Assembly (NCBI GenBank): GCA_937889205.1
Contig: CALARN010000098.1
Location: forward strand, 1 to 8,245
Source of the DNA: an uncultured bacterium
Lineage (GTDB): Bacteria; Patescibacteriota; Dojkabacteria; B142; OLB20
DNA: 8,245 nt
Reading direction: 5' to 3'
Of the stretch, positions 1-6,895 are shown in pieces. Made by a program: the position numbers and the translations under genes. Below the pieces are notes generated by a model that was not told the DNA's origin, did not search any database, and saw nothing but the letters and a program-made list of their open reading frames with translations. Positions within the stretch are counted from its first letter, which is position 1, and each line of letters starts with the position of its first letter.

Positions 1-806
1 CTTTAAAGTATAAGCCGCAGTTGTTGATTACCGGAGGAACAGCTTATCCAAGAGATATTGACTATTCTCGAATGAAAGCTATTGCCGACAGCGTTGGTGC
101 TTATTATCTGGCAGATATTGCTCATGAAGCTGGGTTAGTGGCTGCAGGAGTACTCAATAGCCCCGTTGGCATTGCTGATGTGGTTACAATGACAACTCAT
201 AAAACTTTGCGCTCTGGTAGGGGGGCGATAATTTTAGGTAAACAAGAAATAATCGAAAAAGTTAATAAGGCTGTGTTACCTGGGTTACAAGGTGGTCCAT
301 TTAATAATAATATTGCTGGTATATGTCCTGGTTTAGGTGAAGCTCTCAAGCCAGAATTTAAGCAGTATGCCAATCAGGTCATTAAAAACGCTAAGGTATT
401 AGCTGATGAATTAATTAATTACAATTTTGATTTATTAACTGCGGGCACTGATAAGCATTTAATTTTGATTGATATGACTAATAAGGGTATATCAGGAAAG
501 TATGCTGCCAGAGCCTTGGACTATGCCGGATTGGTGCTTAATATGAATACCATGCCTGGTGAGACTAAATCACCAGCTAATCCATCTGCAATTCGTTTGG
601 GAACTCCATTAGTAACAACTAGAGGGATGAAAGAACCAGAAATGCGCTTGATTGCTGGTTTAATCGATTTGGTAATCAATGAGATTAAGCCATACACTAA
701 TTTGGAATTTTCTGCCTTCGAAGAAAAGGTTGCTAGTATGAAGGTAATCAAACAAGCAGCAATGAGGGTAAAGCAATTGTGTAGAAAATATCCGTTACAA
801 TTTTAA
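1..806 (+). CDS. glyA: Serine hydroxymethyltransferase, C-terminal part (5' end outside window)
   Basis: Cytosolic PLP enzyme that interconverts serine plus tetrahydrofolate with glycine plus methylene-tetrahydrofolate, the main source of one-carbon units. The frame is open from the left edge (first whole codon at base 3), so the N-terminal part, roughly 160 residues before the PLP lysine judged from the family length of about 415, is missing. The PLP-binding motif reads TMTTHKTLRSGRG, with the Schiff-base lysine codon at 201-203. Other family blocks are DIAHEAGLVAAG, LPGLQGGP, and near the end AIRLGTPLVTTRGMKEPEM, whose Arg binds the substrate carboxylate. Divergences: the usual RGPRG is RSGRG, the segment after QGGP is NNNIAGICPG rather than the usual HVIA type, and VNKNT is LNMNT. 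The gene ends with TAA, 45 bases before the next start. Identification is secure; the divergence suggests a lineage-specific form. Confidence 0.95.
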   Translation, partial: LKYKPQLLITGGTAYPRDIDYSRMKAIADSVGAYYLADIAHEAGLVAAGVLNSPVGIADVVTMTTHKTLRSGRGAIILGKQEIIEKVNKAVLPGLQGGPFNNNIAGICPGLGEALKPEFKQYANQVIKNAKVLADELINYNFDLLTAGTDKHLILIDMTNKGISGKYAARALDYAGLVLNMNTMPGETKSPANPSAIRLGTPLVTTRGMKEPEMRLIAGLIDLVINEIKPYTNLEFSAFEEKVASMKVIKQAAMRVKQLCRKYPLQF

Positions 807-809
807 ATA

Positions 810-837
810 TTGACGGCTTTACAAAGTAGCTGATAAT
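810..837 (+). promoter_or_regulatory. Predicted sigma70-type promoter for the 852 gene
   Basis: The -35 box TTGACG (810-815, 5 of 6 consensus) is followed by a 16-base spacer and the -10 box GATAAT (832-837, 5 of 6). It sits in the 45-base gap after glyA. The expected transcript start, seven bases past the -10 box, is base 844, the A of an ATG, and the gene start at 852 is eight bases further on. The transcript would therefore have almost no leader. The match is seen in the sequence; activity is inferred. Confidence 0.6.
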
Positions 838-843
838 TGTAAA
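818..843. repeat. Perfect 7-base inverted repeat around the -10 box (possible operator)
   Basis: TTTACAA (818-824) and TTGTAAA (837-843) are exact reverse complements separated by 12 bases. They lie within the spacer and just after the -10 box of the predicted promoter. The arms are centred about 19 bases apart, roughly two helical turns, as expected for a dimeric repressor site. Because the predicted transcript starts after the second arm, it is more likely a DNA site than an RNA hairpin. It could be chance in AT-rich sequence. Confidence 0.35.
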
Positions 844-851
844 ATGAATTT

Positions 852-1622
852 ATGGATTTATTTTTAATCGCAAAAGCTCAGGGGGCGGATGACTATGTTT
901 CTCCAACCATACCTTTTATACCTCCTACTGGGACGGTTGCTCCTACTGTTACAAATGTGGTCGTCGGTCCATCAATTTCATTAGAAAGCAATGTATTGTC
1001 ACTTAAAAAAGGCGAACGGGCAAAGATAAAAGTAGTGGTCTATACCGATAATCGTGAAGTGCGATCTTTTACAATTGCTTTAAGTTATGATGCCACACTT
1101 TTTAAAGTTATTGATGCCAATGGAGAAGATGAGGGAGTACAAGTGCCTTATGTAAACTCATTTTTTATTGAAGAAGAGAACACCGTTACAGTAAGTAGTA
1201 ATAATGTTGGGAAAATCAGACTGAAGGCTTCAGCAACAGGTTCTTCGCCAATTACTAATCGAGTAATTACAGAATTTGAAGTTGAGGGATTGGCAATGGG
1301 AAAAGGAGAATTTGAAGTATTAAAGAATGAATCTCGTTTACTTGATACCGGAGGGAGCAATATTCTTTCAGTTATGACCGGGTTAAGTATGAGTGTGGGG
1401 AACGAAACGGTAACAATTACGCCAACAATTACGTCAACGATAGATATTACTCAGACTGTTTCACCTGGTGGTTCAGGTAGCCCTAGTCCGTCAAAAATTA
1501 TTACCCCTAAGACTGCGTTAACAGATGATTTAGGAGTAGCTGGTTCGCTTCTTTTAGGAACTTTTTTGGTAATCGCCGGTTTTTACCTTTATAAGAAAAA
1601 ACGCAATTATGATCTACAGTGA
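852..1622 (+). CDS. Surface-anchored protein with cohesin-like domain and C-terminal membrane anchor
   Basis: Predicted extracellular protein of 256 residues. After a short hydrophobic N-terminus (residues 2-8, then AKAQGA, which resembles a signal-peptidase site) comes a Pro/Thr linker (18-40). Residues about 42-183 form an all-beta region in cohesin or bacterial-Ig style: phrases such as LSLKKGERAKIKVVVYTDN, VRSFTIALSYD and a final GLSMSVGNETVTI fit the cohesin-like family of scaffolding or binding domains. A Thr/Pro/Ser/Gly-rich stalk follows (187-219), then one membrane helix (about 227-247) and a KKKRN tail, giving N-outside, C-inside topology. Only the ATG at 852 is available in frame after the stop at 840-842. 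The signal sequence is too short and lacks a basic n-region, so the start may be damaged or mis-assembled. It ends in tandem TGA codons and overlaps the next gene by 14 bases. The binding partner is unknown. Confidence 0.7.
   Translation: MDLFLIAKAQGADDYVSPTIPFIPPTGTVAPTVTNVVVGPSISLESNVLSLKKGERAKIKVVVYTDNREVRSFTIALSYDATLFKVIDANGEDEGVQVPYVNSFFIEEENTVTVSSNNVGKIRLKASATGSSPITNRVITEFEVEGLAMGKGEFEVLKNESRLLDTGGSNILSVMTGLSMSVGNETVTITPTITSTIDITQTVSPGGSGSPSPSKIITPKTALTDDLGVAGSLLLGTFLVIAGFYLYKKKRNYDLQ
1412..1435 (+). repeat. Two-copy 12-base tandem repeat in the Thr/Pro stalk
   Basis: AACAATTACGCC (1412-1423) is followed directly by AACAATTACGTC (1424-1435), one mismatch apart. It encodes the TITPTITS part of the stalk between the beta domain and the membrane helix. 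Such repeats let stalk length vary by slippage without breaking the frame; with two copies this is only a weak hint. Confidence 0.5.
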
Positions 1623-2544
1623 TGAACGGGTGTTTATGAACACCATCATTCGCCTGCAAGTAGTTTCAAGCAAAGGGACAATTTATACTCGCTCAAAGAT
1701 TGAGGATGCTTATCAATGCTTTGACACAGTCGTTAAAAAGTTCTCCAGATTCTCAAAAACTAGCGAATTAACACAATTAAACAATTCAGCAGCTAAACCC
1801 TTTAAAGCATCTACCGAACTGTTTACGTTACTGCAACTAGCATTAAAAGTAGCAAAAATTTCCGACTATGCTTATGACCCTACAATAATTGATCTATTAG
1901 AGGCGTACGGCTACGATGCTAATCAAGATTATCAACGCCTCAATCGTAGCGATATTGGCATCGAAGTACAAAAACTTGCTGCGAAAAGACCGAGTTGTGA
2001 TGGTATTTCATTAAATGTTAAGGAGCATACAGTAACATTAAAACCAAATCAAAGAGTAGATTTAGGTAGTGTGGCAAAGGGATATGCCATTGACCTTGCG
2101 TACGAGGTTTTAGCTGGTAATGGTTTTGATGGCTTTTTAATAAATGCTGGAGGTGACTTGCGAGCTTATGGTTGTAATTCAAAAAATTTACCTTGGAGGG
2201 TGATGTTATATCGTTCGCAGTTACCTAATCAAAGGTATCAACAAGATGTAAGCTTAGGTTCAATTGTTTTAGAGAATATGGCAATAGCCGGTTCAGGTGG
2301 CTGGGCTAGGAGAGTTGGGAGCTTTCATCATTTATTAAATCCTAAAAATGGGCAACCGTTAAATTCAATAGCACAAACTTTTGTAATGGCAGATAATGCA
2401 ACTGAAGCAGATGTTTGGGCAACTGCCTTATTTGTAATGGGTGTAGCCGGTTTAGAAATATTGCAACAACAGAAATTAGAGGGCTTGGTGGTCACTGCTG
2501 AGGGTGAAGTTTTACAAACTGAAAATTTAAAGTATGATATCTAA
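1609..2544 (+). CDS. apbE: ApbE-family FAD:protein FMN transferase
   Basis: The ApbE family moves FMN from FAD onto a Thr/Ser of target proteins, using Mg2+. Family blocks occur in order over 311 residues: FMNTIIRLQV (9-18) at the usual MGT position; FSRFSKTSELTQLN (45-58); DLGSVAKGYAID (151-162); NAGGDLRAYG (179-188); AIAGSGGWARR (225-235); HHLLNPKNGQP (240-250); and ATEADVWATALFVMG (264-278), which carries the metal-binding Asp and Thr. The usual HIIDP is HLLNP, with Asp replaced by Asn. There is no signal peptide or lipobox, so the protein should be cytosolic, unlike the classical exported ApbE. The ATG at 1609 overlaps the previous gene by 14 bases; the ATG at 1636 (Met10) is an alternative but would start right at the conserved block. 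The overlap implies coupled translation with the surface-protein gene. No target with a flavinylation motif is visible in the window. Confidence 0.9.
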   Translation: MIYSDERVFMNTIIRLQVVSSKGTIYTRSKIEDAYQCFDTVVKKFSRFSKTSELTQLNNSAAKPFKASTELFTLLQLALKVAKISDYAYDPTIIDLLEAYGYDANQDYQRLNRSDIGIEVQKLAAKRPSCDGISLNVKEHTVTLKPNQRVDLGSVAKGYAIDLAYEVLAGNGFDGFLINAGGDLRAYGCNSKNLPWRVMLYRSQLPNQRYQQDVSLGSIVLENMAIAGSGGWARRVGSFHHLLNPKNGQPLNSIAQTFVMADNATEADVWATALFVMGVAGLEILQQQKLEGLVVTAEGEVLQTENLKYDI

Positions 2545-2565
2545 GTAATTAAACCAAGAACTATA

Positions 2566-4653
2566 ATGCAAGAACTTCTCAAAAAAATTAAAGAAGGTTT
2601 TTCAAAGTTGTCAGTAGGAGTTGAATATCAACAGATGGCATTGACAAATATTGAGCAATGGCTTAGTAATCCAGATTTGGTTGACGATATTGCCCAAGTA
2701 GAGTATTTAGTAGAAACAGAAAAATGGGACGTGTTGCTTGATTCATTTTATCAAATTATTCCATTTGGCACTGGTGGCCGTCGTGGGCTTGTAGGGATTG
2801 GTCCCAATAGAATTAACGCTTATACAATAAGATCATCGGCTCAGGGGCATGCGCAGTATTTGCTTGAGATGTATTCAGAATCTGCAAAAGAGCGAGGGGT
2901 GGTGATTTCCTATGATGTAAGAGAGTACTTACTCAATGATATTTACGATAATAATCGCTCTAATTCAGTCAAGGGTTTAAGTTGTAAAGATTTAGCAATA
3001 AATGCTGCTGAAGTCTATTTAGGAAATGGCATAAAAGTATATTTATTTGCTGAGCCTACCACTACCCCTGAGCTTTCGTTTCAAGTAAGAAACCTTAATG
3101 CAGTAGCAGGAGACATGATTAGTGCTTCACATAATCCCCCTGAATTTAATGGTAAAAAGGTTGTTGATGCGACTGGGGGGCAATTAATACCACCTCACGA
3201 TGAGTTGTTAGTGAAAAAAGTGGTTGATGAGGTCACGACTATTAAACACTTAGCTTGGGATGAAGCTATGGCAAAAGGCTTAGCCAGATTTGTAACTCCG
3301 GCAGAACATCAACAATATCTTGAGGCCGCAAAATCTATCGATATTGGTTCATATTCAGGGGTAAAGATATTGTTCTCGCCCTTTCATGCAACAGCGATTA
3401 ATTCAGTTTTTCCGGTATTACAGTCGCTAGGTTTTGATGTGCATCTAGACCCGAAAAGCTCTGTATTTGATCCCAGTTTTTCTTCAATAATCTATAACAT
3501 CCCTAATCCAGAAGTTCCCGAGGCTTATCAAAATCTAATTCCTGAAGCGGAAAAGATTAAAGCTGACATAATTATTGTCGCCGACCCTGACGGCGATAGA
3601 ATTGGACTCATGAGTAGAGAAGGTGCCGCATGGCGATTTTTTAATGGTAATGAAATATTTATCTTAGCAGTAGCCTACTTGTTAGAAGAACGAAAACAAC
3701 AACAGCATTTAAAACCAAGCAATGTTATCGCTAAAACAATAGTTACAACGGGGTTTATCGACGAATTAGCTGAAAAGTATGATGTAACTGTTAAAGGTGA
3801 TTTACTCGTTGGTATAAAATATATTGCAGATATAATGAATAAATTAGAAGCAGAGGGAAGGATTGCTGACTTCTTGATTGGTGGCGAAGAGAGCCACGGG
3901 GCGGTTGCAGGTAACTATGTGCGAGATAAAGATACTTGCGTTCCGGCTATTTTGATCTCTAGGTTAGCTTCAAGAGAGAAATCACTGGGTAGAACTCTTG
4001 GGCAATATTTAACAAGCCTTTATCAAGAATTAGGCTATTACGATAATTATCTAACTGAAATTAGATTACCGGGAGCAGAAGGTATGTCAAAGATAGCCAA
4101 AATACAGGCTGCATTAAGAGAGAAGCAGCCCGATACCATAGGTAGTTTCAAAATAAAGGAAATCAAAGATTATTGGCAAGGTGAGCCATTTCTATCAGAA
4201 ACAGATAAAGTTTCTAGAAATGTCATTGTTTTTGAAGTTGAACCAGTGGCAAATACTAAAAGAATTAAGGTCACTATCAGACCCTCGGGTACTGAACCCA
4301 AAACAAAATTGTATTTTGAGATTGGTGGAGATGCTGGTGTAGGTAATGATAATTTGTTGCAAATCAGAAACAATCTTGAAAAAGATTTCATGTTATTTAT
4401 ATACAATCTATTAGGCATTGATTTTCCAGAGAGAGGTTTCTTACTATTCGTGATGTTGCCATTAGATGCTAAACTAAAATACTTTGAGATTGAACCGCAA
4501 ATTGCCGCTTTAAAAAATGTCGTTAATCAAGAAGAACGAGTTGGAAAATTAAACATGCTATTATCATTTTTAGGTTCTGATCCAATAAACAAGATAGATA
4601 AGGCGTTTATGGTGCAATATGGCCAAAATGTGCGAGAATATTTAAATATTTAA
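2566..4653 (+). CDS. pgm: Alpha-phosphoglucomutase (PgcA/PGM2-like phosphohexomutase) with C-terminal extension
   Basis: Cytosolic enzyme that interconverts glucose 1- and 6-phosphate through a phosphoserine, linking central sugar metabolism to sugar-nucleotide synthesis. Visible sites: FGTGGRRGLVGIGPNRIN (67-84), typical of the PGM2/PgcA group; catalytic Ser188 in ISASHNPPEFNG (codon 3127-3129); metal-binding Asp340, Asp342 and Asp344 in ADPDGDRIG; sugar-specificity loop GGEESHGAVAGNYVRDKD (439-456); phosphate-binding RPSGTEPKTK (572-581). The EES loop favours glucose over strict mannose mutases, but some family members use both, which would suit the neighbouring manC. At 695 residues it is about 100 longer than the usual 575-600; about 20 are at the N-terminus and some 75 at the C-terminus (about 620-695), a part I do not recognise. 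It follows apbE by 21 bases and precedes manC by 8, with no clear ribosome binding site. Confidence 0.93.
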   Translation: MQELLKKIKEGFSKLSVGVEYQQMALTNIEQWLSNPDLVDDIAQVEYLVETEKWDVLLDSFYQIIPFGTGGRRGLVGIGPNRINAYTIRSSAQGHAQYLLEMYSESAKERGVVISYDVREYLLNDIYDNNRSNSVKGLSCKDLAINAAEVYLGNGIKVYLFAEPTTTPELSFQVRNLNAVAGDMISASHNPPEFNGKKVVDATGGQLIPPHDELLVKKVVDEVTTIKHLAWDEAMAKGLARFVTPAEHQQYLEAAKSIDIGSYSGVKILFSPFHATAINSVFPVLQSLGFDVHLDPKSSVFDPSFSSIIYNIPNPEVPEAYQNLIPEAEKIKADIIIVADPDGDRIGLMSREGAAWRFFNGNEIFILAVAYLLEERKQQQHLKPSNVIAKTIVTTGFIDELAEKYDVTVKGDLLVGIKYIADIMNKLEAEGRIADFLIGGEESHGAVAGNYVRDKDTCVPAILISRLASREKSLGRTLGQYLTSLYQELGYYDNYLTEIRLPGAEGMSKIAKIQAALREKQPDTIGSFKIKEIKDYWQGEPFLSETDKVSRNVIVFEVEPVANTKRIKVTIRPSGTEPKTKLYFEIGGDAGVGNDNLLQIRNNLEKDFMLFIYNLLGIDFPERGFLLFVMLPLDAKLKYFEIEPQIAALKNVVNQEERVGKLNMLLSFLGSDPINKIDKAFMVQYGQNVREYLNI
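4637..4650. repeat. 14-base perfect AT palindrome before manC
   Basis: AATATTTAAATATT is its own reverse complement and lies over the last codons of the phosphoglucomutase gene, 11 bases before the manC start. It is made only of A and T and is partly fixed by the coding sequence (EYLNI), so chance is a reasonable explanation. Confidence 0.35.
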
Positions 4654-4661
4654 TAACAATT

Positions 4662-5741
4662 ATGAAAATTATAATTTTTGCTGGAGGTACTGGTAAGAGA
4701 TTTTGGCCATTAAGTAGGTCAAATACTCCAAAGCAGTTCTTAGAGATTTTGGGCGAGAAACCTATGGTAAGAATGACTGTAGATAGATTGCAAACCGAAT
4801 TCTCGATAAATGATATTTTTTTGTCCACCGGTAAAAAGTATGCAAATGAAGTTAAAGCAATGTTGCCTGATTTACCAGCTGAGAACTATATTTTCGAACC
4901 TGAAATGCGCGATACAGGACCTGCGGTTACATTAGCAGTTAGCTATGTTACCAAGTTGTTCCCAAACGAGGTCTTGGCTTGTATTTGGTCTGATCACCTG
5001 ATTAAAGATGTTCCGACTTTCGTGCAGGCCCTTAAAGAAGGTGAAGATTTAGTTAAAGAAAAGAATAAAATTGTCTTTGTCACCGTACCTGCAAGGTTCG
5101 CCTCTCCACATCGTGGTTATATACATTTCGGTGAAGAAATTGCCAGGTCTACCAATGAACATATTAAGATATGCGATTTCAAACAGTTTGAAGAGAAGCC
5201 AAATGAAGAAAGGGCACAAGGGTTTATTGAAGATGGCCATTATGGTTGGAATCCAGGATATTGGATTTTCAAAGGGGAAAATTATTTAAATAAAGTAAAA
5301 GACACAGCTCCACAAACTTATGAAGTTTGTAAGAGAATTGTTGATAGCAATTTTGATGAAGCGACAATTCAAGAGTTCATTGGTCTAGAAAGAATTTCGG
5401 CTGATTATATCTTTGCAGAAAAAGTATTTGCTAGTGAAGCAGCAGTAGTATTTGCCGAGTTTGGTTGGAGCGATATCGGCGAGTGGATTTCTCTTAAAGA
5501 GGCATTGCAAGAATCAAATGAAGCAAATGTAATTAAAGGAAATATAATCGATTTAGGCTCTAAAGATACCTTAATCCACAATTATGAGGAATCTAAACTT
5601 GTTGCCACGATTGGTCTAGAAGGCTATGTTGTAGTTAACACTCCTGATGTAGTTGCCATATTTCCTAAATCAAATAATATGAAGCTTAAAGAACTGTTAA
5701 AGCAATTTGAAGATAATCCTGAGTTGGCAAAGTATTTATAG
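4662..5741 (+). CDS. manC: Mannose-1-phosphate guanylyltransferase
   Basis: Cytosolic nucleotidyltransferase that makes GDP-mannose from mannose 1-phosphate and GTP, for surface glycans or GDP-sugar derivatives. The N-terminal signature FAGGTGKRFWPLSR (6-19) with PKQF (23-26) is diagnostic. Further blocks are EPEMRDTGPAV (79-89), WSDH (109-112, metal-binding Asp111), RGYIHFGEEI (151-160), FEEKP (176-180), YGWNPGYWIF (194-203) and FGWSDIGEW (267-275). At 359 residues it is the single-domain form; the fused phosphomannose isomerase domain of longer ManC proteins is absent. The usual PSDH is WSDH here. The start is 8 bases after the mutase gene and has no Shine-Dalgarno sequence. Downstream of a hexose-phosphate mutase, it suggests a mutase-to-GDP-mannose route, although mannose supply and mannose-6-phosphate isomerase are not visible. 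Confidence 0.93.
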   Translation: MKIIIFAGGTGKRFWPLSRSNTPKQFLEILGEKPMVRMTVDRLQTEFSINDIFLSTGKKYANEVKAMLPDLPAENYIFEPEMRDTGPAVTLAVSYVTKLFPNEVLACIWSDHLIKDVPTFVQALKEGEDLVKEKNKIVFVTVPARFASPHRGYIHFGEEIARSTNEHIKICDFKQFEEKPNEERAQGFIEDGHYGWNPGYWIFKGENYLNKVKDTAPQTYEVCKRIVDSNFDEATIQEFIGLERISADYIFAEKVFASEAAVVFAEFGWSDIGEWISLKEALQESNEANVIKGNIIDLGSKDTLIHNYEESKLVATIGLEGYVVVNTPDVVAIFPKSNNMKLKELLKQFEDNPELAKYL

Positions 5742-5755
5742 TTTATTAATAAACT
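5740..5755. repeat. 16-base perfect palindrome before the GNAT gene
   Basis: AGTTTATTAATAAACT is its own reverse complement. It overlaps the manC stop codon (TAG, 5739-5741) and ends three bases before the ATG at 5759. It has no loop, so it would be a DNA-binding site rather than a stable RNA hairpin. Part of it is intergenic, so coding constraint does not explain it fully. Function is unknown and chance cannot be excluded. Confidence 0.45.
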
Positions 5756-5758
5756 GCA

Positions 5759-6187
5759 ATGTCAGAAAATATTATTGAAGCAATTACACTTGCGGATCTT
5801 GAAGAAGTAGTTAGCTTTTTGCAAGCTGAGAATATGACAGTATCTACAGAGCAGTTAAATTATCTTATTAAAAAAAATCAACAGCTTTCACAATTAGTTA
5901 GAGCTGATGGGAAGGTAGTAGGAGTAGTGTTATGTAGCTTTGATGGTATTCGTGCGTATTTGAATAAATTAGTTGTGAATGTGGATTATCGTCAGCAGGG
6001 TTGGGGGCAAAAGCTAATTGCAGCCTCTGTTAAAAAATTAAGAGAGCTTGAATGTAGTGAGCTTTTAATAGTCTGTAAGCCATTTTTAGAGAATTGGTAT
6101 GCTAAGCAAGGTTTTATTAAACAAGAAAGCAGCTGCTATATCTTACCTTTAACGGAACAGAAAACTCAGACACTTAGCTGTGGTTAA
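5759..6187 (+). CDS. GNAT-family N-acetyltransferase
   Basis: Predicted acetyl-CoA-dependent acyltransferase of 142 residues; the substrate is unknown. The central beta strand and acetyl-CoA pyrophosphate loop are in LNKLVVNVDYRQQGWGQKLI (68-87), with the R/QxxGxG pattern at residues 78-83. The C-terminal WYAKQGF (113-119) matches the end of the GNAT fold, where a Tyr commonly acts as acid. The length is normal for a single-domain member, and there is no signal peptide or membrane segment. It lies 17 bases after manC and 51 before the transaldolase. The only start with family-like length is the ATG at 5759, which lacks a ribosome binding site. Its position between sugar genes allows, but does not show, a sugar-amine substrate; protein or small-molecule acetylation is equally possible. 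Confidence 0.82.
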   Translation: MSENIIEAITLADLEEVVSFLQAENMTVSTEQLNYLIKKNQQLSQLVRADGKVVGVVLCSFDGIRAYLNKLVVNVDYRQQGWGQKLIAASVKKLRELECSELLIVCKPFLENWYAKQGFIKQESSCYILPLTEQKTQTLSCG

Positions 6188-6238
6188 TTAGCAAAAAATA
6201 TGTTTAAATATTATTACATAAATTAGTAATTGCCTACT

Positions 6239-6895
6239 ATGAAATACTTCATTGACTCAGCTGATCCGGAACAAATTCGTAAATATTGGGACCTTGGCAT
6301 AATTGACGGTGTTACTACAAACCCTAGTTTAGCTGTGAAGGTAGGACGACCATTTAAAGATTTGGTACACGAAATCTTTAATATAGTTGATGGTCCTATT
6401 AGCTTAGAGGTACTAAGTACTGATTATGACGGTATTATGCGAGAAGCTAGGGCATTAGCTGTACTTCATAGAAATGTGGTAGTAAAAGTTCCGCTGTTAC
6501 CAGAGGGAATAAAAGCAGTAAAGGCCTTGAGTGCCGAAGGTATTAAAACAAATGTAACATTAGTATTTCAACCTGTGCAAGCTATTCTAGCAGCTAAGGC
6601 TGGTGCGACCTATGTTAGTCCTTTCGTTGGTAGGCTTGAAGATATTGGACAAGACAGTCCCCAGTTATTACAAGAAATTGTCACAATTTTTGATAACTAT
6701 AATTTCAATACGCAAGTATTGGCAGCATCTATGAGAGATACTCGTGATGTTGTCGTTGCGGCATTGATAGGGGCGGATGTGGCTACTGTACCTCCGGCGA
6801 TTTTAGATATGATGTATAATCACCCTTTGACTGATGCCGGTTTAGCAAAATTTCTCAGTGATTACCAAAAATCTGGATTTGAGCCATTAGTCTAA
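6239..6895 (+). CDS. tal: Small (TalC/MipB-type) transaldolase
   Basis: Class I aldolase-fold enzyme that transfers dihydroxyacetone between sugar phosphates (sedoheptulose 7-phosphate plus glyceraldehyde 3-phosphate to erythrose 4-phosphate plus fructose 6-phosphate). Over 218 residues it shows MKYFIDSAD (1-9), DGVTTNPSL (23-31), ISLEVLSTDYDGI (54-66), the Schiff-base lysine Lys83 in VVVKVPLLPEG, GIKTNVTLVF (101-110), YVSPFVGRLEDIG (125-137) and AASMRDTRDV (162-171). The related fructose-6-phosphate aldolases have Tyr in the PFVGR position; the Phe here favours true transaldolase activity. The Thr usual after the lysine block (KIPMT) is replaced by Leu (KVPLL). I chose the ATG at 6239 over the TTG at 6230 because family members begin MKYFIDSA. 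It is the last plus-strand gene and overlaps the convergent rpe-like gene by 9 bases. It belongs functionally with rpiB and rpe. Confidence 0.93.
   Translation: MKYFIDSADPEQIRKYWDLGIIDGVTTNPSLAVKVGRPFKDLVHEIFNIVDGPISLEVLSTDYDGIMREARALAVLHRNVVVKVPLLPEGIKAVKALSAEGIKTNVTLVFQPVQAILAAKAGATYVSPFVGRLEDIGQDSPQLLQEIVTIFDNYNFNTQVLAASMRDTRDVVVAALIGADVATVPPAILDMMYNHPLTDAGLAKFLSDYQKSGFEPLV

Noticed and set aside
521..751. Minus-strand open frame inside glyA, and similar antisense frames in other genes
   Set aside because: They mirror well-identified genes, show no family motif and have no upstream signal; treated as chance open frames.
1333..1371. LDTGGSN in the surface protein as an ApbE flavinylation site
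   Set aside because: It does not fit the Dxx[ST]GAT pattern and there is no FMN-bind domain around it.
1620..1625. TGA possibly read through as an amino acid (alternative code)
   Set aside because: Two TGA codons follow each other at the end of a complete protein with its anchor and basic tail, and no conserved sequence continues, so they are real stops.
2562..2567. Perfect TATAAT overlapping the phosphoglucomutase start codon
   Set aside because: No -35-like sequence lies 16-18 bases upstream, and a start from it would fall inside the gene, losing the true ATG.
4649..4654. TTTAAT box at a leaderless-like distance before manC
   Set aside because: No supporting -35 sequence, and the surrounding sequence is almost pure A/T inside a gene end, so a 5-of-6 match is expected by chance.
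6213..6230. ATTAC-N8-GTAAT inverted repeat and weak -10-like boxes before the transaldolase
   Set aside because: Arms are only five bases in AT-rich sequence and no -35 box is recognisable; too weak to call a promoter or operator.
6230..6238. TTG start giving three extra residues (MPT) on the transaldolase
   Set aside because: Family members begin MKYFIDSA, which matches the ATG at 6239; the TTG has no ribosome site.
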